A stretch of DNA of 64,000 nucleotides from Zantedeschia hybrid cultivar (taxonomy: Eukaryota; Streptophyta; Magnoliopsida; Alismatales; Araceae), in contig JARZZO010000003.1 of assembly GCA_030544215.1 (NCBI GenBank), forward strand, positions 22,205,879 to 22,269,878, in the 5' to 3' direction. Positions 10,750 through 19,154 of the stretch are shown in pieces; position 1 is the stretch's first letter, and each line of letters opens with the position of its first letter. The notes below the pieces were generated by a model, which was given only the letters and a program-made list of their open reading frames with translations, ran no database searches and had not been told where the DNA came from. The position numbers were made by a program, and so were the translations under genes.

Positions 10750-10889
10750 CCAGTCTGGTCGAGTATGTGGTAAACTAGGTTAGATATCATAGTCCAACAA
10801 TAAGTACGAGTCTGTACAGGCGATGGCTGCTGGCATAGATTGATAGCTTTTGACGTACGTGTTCCGATTTATGTGTTTATAGAGTAGTG

Positions 10890-11930
10890 ATGGCACTGAA
10901 GAGGAGAGTTCCGTTGGCTCATAGTACGGGAGCAGACGATGGTAGTTCGGGGGCAGAGGGGCATAATGTGGATCGTTTCATGGAAGCTATGATTGGGGCT
11001 ATGTCTAGATACCAACCGAGAGACGGTGGTGAAGGATCCAATCCCCGAGGTGGTTAGTCCACGGTGATGGAGCGGTTCTTGAAATTGAAGACCCCTTCTT
11101 TCACGGGTCAACCAGTCCCAGAAGAGGCAGCTCATTGGATTAAGGAAGTGGAGAAGGCATTTGATGTTCTTGAATGTGCTGAGAATGACAAGACTTTGTT
11201 GGCAACCTACTTGTTGAAAGACGATGCTTATGATTGGTGGGTTACCATCAAGAAAATGTTGTTTGCAGATAGGTCCTTGAGAGAGATCCCTTGGGAGGTA
11301 TTCGTGAGAGAGTTTAGTGGACAGTACTTTTCGAGGAACGTTCGGAAGGCTAAGGAGAGGGAGTTTATGGAATTGGTGCAGAATGATATGTCAGTTCTGG
11401 AATATCAGACGAAGTTTGTGGCTCTTGGAAGATTCGTTCCACACATATATGAGCATGAGGAATGTAGAATAGAGAGATTTGGGGATGGACTTCGGTATGA
11501 TCTGAGGGCAATGGTGGCATCTCATTGTTGTAGAGATCTTGCATCAGCAGTTAGGTGCGCAGCAACAGTGGAGACTCAGTTCCAACAAATGGCGAAAGAG
11601 TTGGAGCGAACAACACGAGGGAAGCAACAAGGCAAGAACAAATCAGCGGTCTTTTCGTCAGACGGTTCAAGTTCCTTTGAGTTCGGGTTCCAAGAGATGC
11701 TTTGTGACGAGGATGAAGACAATTCCTTTCAATAGACGCAGACTGTGGCTAGCAGACAGCAGGAAGCGAGACAGGATGCGGTGGATTATTGTCCTCGTTG
11801 TGGTAGGCATCATAGCAATCGGATATGTCTATTGGTCACTGGTAGCTGTTTTGGCTGTGGTAGGAAGGGACATCTTGTGAGGAACTGTCCCCAGAAGAAT
11901 AAGACAGGTCAGGAGCCGAGTGGTCAGTAG
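10890..11930 (+). pseudogene. E3 gag (two in-frame TAG stops)
   Basis: A single frame of 347 codons from ATG 10890 (MALKRRVPL) to the stop at 11928-11930, interrupted only by TAG at 11055-11057 and 11733-11735. It encodes a retrotransposon Gag: a core around residues 60-220 with DAYDWWVTIK, REIPWEVFVREFSGQYF and LVQNDMSVLEYQTKFVALG, then a CCHC zinc knuckle (CFGCGRKGHLVRNC) that binds RNA. E7 has the same protein uninterrupted, 355 codons. The second TAG aligns with a glutamine in E7. No protease or RT follows, so pol functions would have to be supplied in trans. The start matches the MAPKRR start of E7. Confidence 0.88.
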
Positions 11931-12301
11931 AAGCCCGGGACCTAGAGTAGTGTTGTGTGTTCTCTTGGAAGAGGTCCGAGATGCTGGGCTAGATGAGCAC
12001 TGTTATGTTGTCTTATTAGGTAGTAGTTGTGAACTCTTATGGCACTTTTTATGTATTTTGGACATGGTGGAAAATCAGTTTTGTAATATGTGCCTCGTAA
12101 GGTTAATGTATGGTTATATCGGTCTATTAATTTTAGCAGAATTGTATAACATAGTTAACTTAGTGTTGATTTGATCGACTGGTTATACGGAGCCCCGTGT
12201 AAGAGTGTGATATGTGAGGGTGATTGATGTAATCCGTGTTATCGGCGTGGAATTGTTGTCGGTAGTTATCGTTTGAGCGGTTTCAATTTCGAGGACAAAA
12301 T
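11931..12301 (+). other. E3 non-coding internal 3' part
   Basis: About 370 bases between gag and the polypurine tract with no pol similarity. A short open frame overlapping its start is not supported. It ends with the GAGGACAAAATTCC block that precedes the polypurine tract. Confidence 0.6.
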
Positions 12302-12320
12302 TCCTTTAAGTGGGGGAGTA
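12302..12320 (+). other. E3 polypurine tract
   Basis: The purine-rich TTTAAGTGGGGGAGTA lies directly before the LTR start TGTAAGGATTGAGG. Confidence 0.85.
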
Positions 12321-12398
12321 TGTAAGGATTGAGGATTCGGGTTCAGTTTTCGGGCCGGACCCCCTGGTTTGGGCCCGGATGGGTCTGGGGTGTGCCTC

Positions 12399-12700
12399 CT
12401 GAATGACGTCTAGGGTGCATGACGCCTTTCGAATGGCGTCTTACTGTGTGGACGCCATTTAGTTGGGTTGTTGTTGTGCCACGTAGGTGCCACGTGGGCT
12501 ATGGACGCCATTTAGTTGGGTTGCTGTTGTGCCACGTAGGTGCCACGTGGGCTGGCTTTGGGCCGCGATAGCATGGCCCCGGTCTTGTCGTCTGAACGGC
12601 GTCCTTGATGGACGACGCCATTCAGAGTACGACCCTGGTCTGTCAGAGTACGGCCCGTCATGACAGCTGATAGGTGTCTGTCTAGCACGACGCGTTTAAA
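12399..12700 (+). repeat. Palindrome array, E3 3' LTR, proximal
   Basis: GGCGTC/GACGCC units, the first being CTGAATGACGTC then GACGCCTTTCGAATGGCGTC. It ends just before the CT-rich tract at 12720-12870. Confidence 0.8.
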
Positions 12701-13266
12701 CTTGTTTCAGTTTGACCCCGTGAGCCTTCCCTCCTTTCTCTCATTCTCTCCTTCTCACTCTCTCTCTTCCCTCTCTCCGACCCTCTCCGATTCCCCCTTT
12801 CCTTTCCCCTTCCCCTTCTTCCTCTTCCACCACTCCAACACCTCTCTACCTCTCACCACTACCACCACCACTTCCTCCGCGGCACTTCATTCTCCGGGCG
12901 GCGGCCAACGTCCCGGTAGAGTGACGGCGTCCTCGGCGGTACCGGCGGCGGTTTGCGGTGCAGCGGTTCGGCGACATGGAGCCTGGAGGAGTTCAAGTAA
13001 TCGATAGGGGGACGAACCTTTCATGTAATGTGGTTGTTTCATCCATGTTTCCCGCTTTGAAGCATGAGACGTGTATGGAGATTTGGGTAGAATGAGCATG
13101 TTAAGGGGCTTTTAAGGAAAATGGTCGTTTTTATGGAATGGGAATTAGTGTGTTTCATGTGGTAATTGGATTTCCCCACTTCGTTTCCTACTCTTGGGTA
13201 TTTTTGGGGTAATTTTGGGGTAAAAGGGAACCCTTGGGTTGAGTTGCAGGAACCAGGTTTCTGACT

Positions 13267-13618
13267 CTAAATGACGTCGCGCTCGGACGACTCCATTTAA
13301 AATGGTGACGGGCCAGCACGACGCCATTTAGGCAGAATTGTATCGGAAGCGGTTTCTGTTAGCATAGGTTTATTTGTGAATGGCGTCCTGGGACAACGAC
13401 GCCTTTCATACGGCGGCTTCCCAAGACGACGCGTTTTAACTTGAATCACCCTGTAGCCTGTCTCTACTTCTATCGCTAACAGGCGACCAGGGAAAGCGAC
13501 GCTTTTTAAAAGATGACGACTTGGCACGATGCCTTTTAGGCCATATTCTGAGGCCGAGTTTATATGAACAAGTTTAGGAGGCTTGAATGACGTCAGCCAC
13601 AGGCGACACGATTCAAGG
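13267..13618 (+). repeat. Palindrome array, E3 3' LTR, distal
   Basis: Units near 13267-13332, 13380-13440, 13480-13540 and 13585-13618. The matching array in the 5' LTR is the one cut by E2. Confidence 0.8.
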
Positions 13619-15015
13619 CAGAATTACAATAACTCATGATATTAATATGTGTTTACACTGTTAGATAGTTCGATTAAAGTGCATGCCTTAAATCATACAT
13701 CGAGGCCGAGGATTTCTGTATGATCGGGATCGCATCGTATGTGCGTGTGGTTATACGATTGTGGAGCTGGAACAATTGTTGTTTACGTTTGTCAACTTGT
13801 GCCGATGTGGTAGGGCCATGGTGTCTGTCTGGCATTGTTGCTGTACCGGTGTGGGAGGGGTACATGTTGTGTTTTCACCTATGGCTGGGGGAAGCAGAAC
13901 CACCTAGAGGCAGTCGGGCCGGAGTAGCCAGCGTGCTATCCGAGGGGTTACTGTTTGGTCTCAGCGGGTCGGTGTTTTTCCTAGTTTGTCGTGGCAGCTT
14001 CCGGCGTGTTTCTTACTGTGGAGACAGGTGTGGTGCTGCTGGAGTTTTACCCTTTCACCACTGGGCCTGATGTAACCTGGGATATCGAGGTTACGAGTGG
14101 TACCCTTCGCCCTTTGGCCTGACGTGACCCGGGAGGTAAGGGTTATGGGTAGTCCCTATAGCTTCGGCTTGAGGGGGGTTTCGCCGGTCCCCAGAGCCCT
14201 CTTGAAGCCCCGAGACCTGGCGTTGAGGGAAGCCCGGTCGATAGGACAGCAGTCTAGACTGCTTGTGTGCACACGTAACTGGGCGGTGGTGGTTCACTGG
14301 TCCTAGTTAGTCCTAGTTTGACTCACTGCCTCACCCTACGGTGCCCAGAACACCGTAGGGGTGGACAGGCGTGAGCGTTGGTGGTGTTGTGAGGCGATGT
14401 TGTATGCGGTCGACAGTGTGGTTTGATCGTTTAGCCGGATCCTTGATTATGAATTATGGTATTGAGTTGGGCTACTTGAACTGCTTAGAATTGTGCCTGT
14501 TGCATTACTAATACGTATGTTTCATATCAGGTTTTGGGAGCTATGTTTACTGCTTTACTTAATTGCCTTCATTTTGTATTATTATACTTGTGGGTGTATG
14601 AGTGGGAGGCGAAGATCGGATGATCCCTACTAAGCCCAATTCTGGTGTGGCTCACTCCCTGCGGTTTCAGGTGTGGACTTCTCGGCGAGTGGCGGCATGT
14701 GGTGTTCTTCTTGGTGTACGGACCAACAACTATCTCAGTTCCGGGGTATGCCCCGATGTTGTTGTACTTTGCTTCGGCCTGTACTTATTTAATTCCTTGG
14801 ACCATGTAATTATTGTTGGACTGTGTACGGACATTATTAATTTCCTTCCTACGCACTTGTATTTTCCTTGAAGTCCGTGTGATTGTTATATTTAGCTTTG
14901 TTTAACGCTTACTCCTCCTGACGTGTTGTATGAGATCCAGGTGTGAACCCGTAGATAATGATCCGATACCCATTTAGTAATCGGGTTTCCGATTATAGGG
15001 TGGTGGGTAATTACA

Positions 15016-15593
15016 TGATATATATAGAGGCTTCAATTAGGGTTATTTGGCCTTCAAAAGGGCTCCCCCGCGTCTCGGACTTGCCCTGGATAGACATGGA
15101 AGGATTTGGAAACTCTTCCAACCTCTGGAACCGGATTAGCTTGGCCAAATCATGCTTATGAGTAAAGTACTTGGAAGGCGTCGCGATCAAGAGATGCCAT
15201 TTAATTAATTAGGAGGTGCTAACATAGAAAGAAATTTGCAAAGGAAACCGAAAACGATTAGGAAAGTTAAAAGGTGTCGACCATAGTAGTCATGATTTAG
15301 ATAATTAGGAAACTAATTTGAAATTAAAATTCGGAATCCCAGACGGATTATGATCTAAACGGCGTCATTCATGGGCGACATTATTAAGTTAATCCTATCT
15401 AAATTTGGGGATTTAATTCTAAACTGATTTCTGCTAGAAATCTTAATGGCGTTGGCCACGGTCAACGTTAATCAATGAAATTAGAGAAAAATTTAAAAAA
15501 AATTAATTAATGATTAAAAATCAGACCATTCTGGGGCATTATAAATGTAACATGAAATTTACTCAATATGAGGTCAAAAATAGCGTATTTACA
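15016..15593 (-). repeat. E4 3' LTR, first part
   Basis: Colinear with 35411-35984 of the 5' LTR. On the minus strand it begins TGTAAATACGCTATTTTTGA and reads up to the TATA box (plus strand TATATATAGAGG at 15019-15030). The rest was displaced leftward, beyond E3, by insertion. It includes degenerate palindrome units at 15170-15475. Divergence from the 5' copy is clearly visible. Confidence 0.85.
15170..15475 (-). repeat. Palindrome units in E4 3' LTR
   Basis: Units such as GGAAGGCGTCGCGATCAAGA then GATGCCATTTAA, and CTAAACGGCGTCATTCATGG then GCGACATTATTAAG. These are the same modules as in Tekay-type LTRs but more decayed (GGTGTC, GATGCC). Confidence 0.7.
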
Positions 15594-15612
15594 GCTGTCC
15601 CACCTTGGCATT
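15594..15612 (-). other. E4 polypurine tract
   Basis: The minus strand reads GCCAAGGTGGGACAGC directly before the 3' LTR start at 15593. It is purine-rich and in the expected place. Confidence 0.6.
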
Positions 15613-16648
15613 GACTTTGTAAGGGAGTGAAATGGAATGGAATATACTGAAAAGATGATGCTAAGGTGTAATGTGACACGCTCTCAACAACATATGATAG
15701 GAATCTTTTTTCAAAAGTGATCAATGAAGTAATTCAAAGAGATCAATGAAAATCAATTCTGTCTGAATGAAAGAGACAAAGAAATAAAATAAGGACGATC
15801 AACTTCCACGATTGGGAATTACCCTAGGTCACAAACTTTGCAGGGTTCATCATGGAGAGCAATTACCATCTAATGTGGACGTACTACAACCATAATGGAT
15901 CTTAAAAGGGAAACAAGAAATATTTGGGATAAAGAATCCAAGCAAGAAGGAATTTCAAAGATATCTACAAGAAAAGCTCAAAGATAATTGAAAGATCAAT
16001 TCGGAATGGAATATCTCACATCACGTTGGGATTTATTAGAACAATGGTCTGAAATTTAATCAATAATTAATTATTATCACAATTATTTCAAAGTCCTATA
16101 TGATGCATGCTGGGCTAAAAGAAAAATTAAAATAAAATAAAATATAAATTAATCAAGGATAATATTGTTAAATTGTCATTGATGACACAAGACACCATTC
16201 CTACAATTTAGTGCTAAGCCGAGGCTCGTTTCTCTACGCATTGTTTCACAAAAGCAAAACCATCGTCTCCATCAATTAACAATCTAACGGCCTATCCGTG
16301 CGATTAAGAATTCTCTGAAATTATCACTATTTTTTTTTTGAAGGGAAACTCAAATTCCAGTTTCATCAAAACCACAAGGTCCCTAATATACTCCAATAAG
16401 TATTTATCATATGGTAATAATAATGCAAATCAATTGCATAAGAGAATATTGGGGATAGAGACAACCATCTTTTTAGTCATGGCTAGAACTCAGTAAAACT
16501 CCCACAGTAGGACCTTTTTTGAAATTCTCAGCTTCATTTACATTTTTTTGAATTTTCCTGTACTTAGAATTCATAAGTAACTTCATGCAAAGGAATAAAC
16601 ATGAATAAATAGCAAAAAATATGCAGTTTCAAAAATGTCAGAAAAAGC
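15613..16648. other. E4 non-coding AT-rich stretch
   Basis: About 1 kb of AT-rich sequence between the 3' LTR and the promoter region of antisense gene 1. I see no coding frame, repeat array or RNA gene. Confidence 0.5.
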
Positions 16649-16930
16649 CTAAAAGGCGTCGCCCTGTGTTGACGTCATTTAAATGATGTCGCCTGTCCAT
16701 ACGCGATTTAACTTACCGAAACAGGCTGCTCTAACTCCAATCCAAACTCTACTTTCCTCCCTCAAACTTCCTCTTCCAACTCGGAAAAACCTCCCTCTCT
16801 TCAATTCAATTTAATACAACAAACAATCAAGAGGGAAAGTCAGAGAATTCTCTTCAAGATTCGAGGGAAAGAGAGGGGAAAGAGGAAGAAATCAAGCAAT
16901 CAAAGACGGAATCAATTTTATTCAAAGAAG
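16649..16930 (+). promoter_or_regulatory. Presumed promoter and 5' leader of antisense gene 1
   Basis: A double palindrome unit (16649-16712; AAAAGGCGTCGCC ... ACGCGATTTAAC) is followed by a CT-rich stretch (CTTTCCTCCCTCAAACTTCC) and then an AG-rich leader up to the ATG at 16931. The order palindrome, pyrimidine tract, coding start is that seen in the Tekay-type LTRs and before antisense gene 2. Transcription start is inferred. Confidence 0.5.
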
Positions 16931-18383
16931 ATGGCTAGCTTTGCTAAGGACTCTTCAAACAAGAGGGTAAGGAAGATGATTAAGAGGCTTTCTGATGTGG
17001 AAGACCATCTAAGTGGAAGAGATCCTAACCTACAAGTAAGTTACTCTCTCATCTATTCAATTTTTATCTTTACTTTTTTCTTTTACATGAATTCTCCACA
17101 CTCTCAATTCCTCAATAAGCAAGATAGAACTATTTCAATGTAATTTCTTTATCTAGTGATATCCTTTCTTCCCCAGTCCAAGACGATTCTCTTTACTTCC
17201 ATAAATCCAAAAGTTTGTAAACAAGATTAACCTCTCCATGCAATCTTATATATCCAAGTGGCATATTCAGGGGTTGATTATTCATGCCAAACATTACAAG
17301 AGCGCTTGCATGGATTGGGCTTCAATGGACGCTTTAATTGAGTTATCGCACCCTCAAACTCACACTTTTCTTTTTTCCACGTTCGAAGCCACTATCCTCT
17401 TAGAAGAAGCTGAACTCCTATTGGGTCTTCCTAAGCTTAAGGTCAACAATGATGAACCTAATTTGACTGAGATGATGTTCATAAGGGAAAATATCAATGG
17501 TCAACAATTCTTGAATAAGATTATGAAGAATCTAAAAGAAATTCAATATTTTCTTACTCAGAAGGGAATTAATCTTCCAAAATTAACTGAATGGACCTTG
17601 AAAAGGATAGAAAGTCTCAAGGATGAAGATATAAAGACTGTGATGAAGGCATTCACCACCAGCTTGGCCGGAGCACTACTATTCCCTGTCCAAGATAATA
17701 TTGTAGAAGATGATCAAATAAGCGCAATCAATGAGACTTTTGAAGGAAAGCAGATCAGCACAACAGTTCTAGCTTATCTCTACAGTGGGCTCTCTGCAGC
17801 TTCTACAGGTCAACCTCCTTATAGCAACATGCTACTCTTAGCCTTATGGGTGGAATTCCACGTCAAATTCAAGCACAATGAGGAAAAAGTTCCAAGGATA
17901 TCCCAAATGTATTAGCGTAGTCTTATCTTCCACATCTCAAACATTGTGAAGTTCAATGACAACATGACCAATCGAGTGCCCAACCTCAAGACTCGAGCTG
18001 ACTGGCGTACTTACTTCAAGACTATGCCTAGGACTGGATTAGAATCTACACTGCTTGCTCTTATGGAAAAGGCGGTACGAGTTCGCCATGGTGCTGGCAC
18101 AGAGCTCCGACTGATCGGGGCGACCGAGTTCATCTTATATAATCCACATCACTGTCATCCTCAACTTGGTATGCCTCGCTATGAATTTTCAGAAATATCT
18201 TCTCTTTCTCCAATCAAGAAGCGAGCATTAGGAACTGACGAAGACTTTGAGGCGACAGAACTTATTGCTACTTTGTGGAACATCGAGTTCACCCATTGTG
18301 TAAAAACTCCTCATGAGGCAAATCGAGAGTTATTAAAAGCTTATGTAAAAGAGCTTCATAAAATCCGGCCTGAAAGCTCTTAA
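16931..18383 (+). pseudogene. Antisense gene 1 of E4 (DUF7745/PMD-like)
   Basis: Exon 1 (16931-17035) encodes MASFAKDSSNKRVRKM... and ends at CAA|GTAAGT. The second part is one frame, 17238-18383, with a single TAG at 17913-17915. It includes SACMDWASMDALIEL and EAELLLGLPKL, a hydrophobic LAGALLFPV segment, and ends KIRPESS. The pattern (a short ALxxL helix, then EAELLLGLP, then a long helical part) resembles the DUF7745 / plant-mobile-domain families known as antisense genes in Tat elements. I assign it by pattern only. The acceptor is uncertain: CCCCAG at 17171-17176 is strong but leads to a TAA, while AG at 17224-17225 keeps the frame. It runs opposite to E4 pol. Confidence 0.55.
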
Positions 18384-18620
18384 ACCTTGCCCAAAGTTTA
18401 ATGTAATTCTCAATTTATTTTCAATACAAATCATTCCTTTATTGCAATAATGATCTATCCTTAATATTTGTGCAATTTTCTAAAAATTTTCCTTAAACAA
18501 AACTGCTCATTTCCTTCAAAACAAAAGTTTCGGGCTCACTACTGCAAATAGCGTTGACTTAGGAAGACACTTTTCTACTGAATTATTTTTTTAAAAATCA
18601 AAATTTATTTCTCAAAGCAC
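18384..18620. other. Spacer after antisense gene 1
   Basis: AT-rich with several T-rich runs, probably the 3' untranslated part of antisense gene 1. No other feature is seen. Confidence 0.4.
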
Positions 18621-18905
18621 TTGAAACATGTCGATCATGGGTGATGCCATTGACTTCTCTCTCCTACTTTCCAGAGATTTCTAAACCTTAAATTCCCTGA
18701 ACCACGTCGACCATGCGCGACACCAATCACTGACTTCTCCAAATTTCTTCAAATTTTCTCCTGACTTTATGGTATGGCTCTGATCATCGAAGATGGTAAA
18801 AACATGTTGACCATGAGCGACGCTGTTCAGTCTTTTTAAATCTCCAACCGCCTGCCTTAGTTTGTGCGCCATTGAAACACGTCGCCCTGCGTCGACGCCA
18901 TTTAG
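18621..18905 (+). repeat. Palindrome units before antisense gene 2
   Basis: Spaced units near 18621-18651, 18703-18730, 18801-18830 and 18874-18905. The last (GAAACACGTCGCC then GTCGACGCCATTTAGC) is the best preserved and lies about 30 bases before the CT-rich tract. Confidence 0.7.
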
Positions 18906-19154
18906 CGAATTTGAACATGGGTCCCCAAGCCCAAGCCCTCCTTCTTCCTCATTCTCCCCACACGCCTCTCTCTCTTCCTTCTTCTCCCTCTCCGGCGACC
19001 GAAGTGCACTCCGACGATCTTCCCTCTTCGGCGATCCTTCGGCCATCCACTCTTCATCACCAGCCTCTACTTCTCCTTTCCATTATCTCTTTCTCACCCT
19101 AGCTCACATTCTCCCAAGAACTCCCTTTTCTCACACTCACACAATCTAGACACC
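18906..19154 (+). promoter_or_regulatory. Pyrimidine-rich leader of antisense gene 2
   Basis: CT-rich sequence (CCTCCTTCTTCCTCATTCTC and similar) lies between the last palindrome unit and the ATG at 19155. It closely parallels the CT tract in Tekay-type LTRs such as 2190-2340. Probable initiation region and 5' leader, by analogy. Confidence 0.5.

Larger units (their letters stand above)
4297..15015 (+). mobile_element. E3: gag-only Tekay-type LTR retrotransposon
   Basis: The element comprises the remaining 5' LTR (4297-4470 and 9240-10735, split by E2), an internal region of only about 1.6 kb (10736-12320) with gag and no pol, and a 3' LTR (12321-15015). The start of the 5' LTR lies left of the window, beyond E1. 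Carrying Gag alone between long LTRs matches the published TR-GAG class of non-autonomous elements. E7 is a second copy of the same design. E3 sits in the 3' LTR of E4. Confidence 0.85.
12321..15015 (+). repeat. E3 3' LTR
   Basis: About 2.7 kb, beginning TGTAAGGATTGAGG and ending GGGTAATTACA. It has the same internal order as E1, E2 and E7. A segment near 12445-12560 carries a short tandem duplication (GACGCCATTTAGTTGGGTTG with the following CCACGTAGGTGCCACGTGG, twice). The right flank TGATA is the presumed target duplication, at the TATA box of E4's LTR. Confidence 0.9.

Noticed and set aside
18681..19046. 121-codon minus-strand frame
   Set aside because: Antisense to the CT-rich leader of antisense gene 2; charged composition comes from GA-rich sequence.
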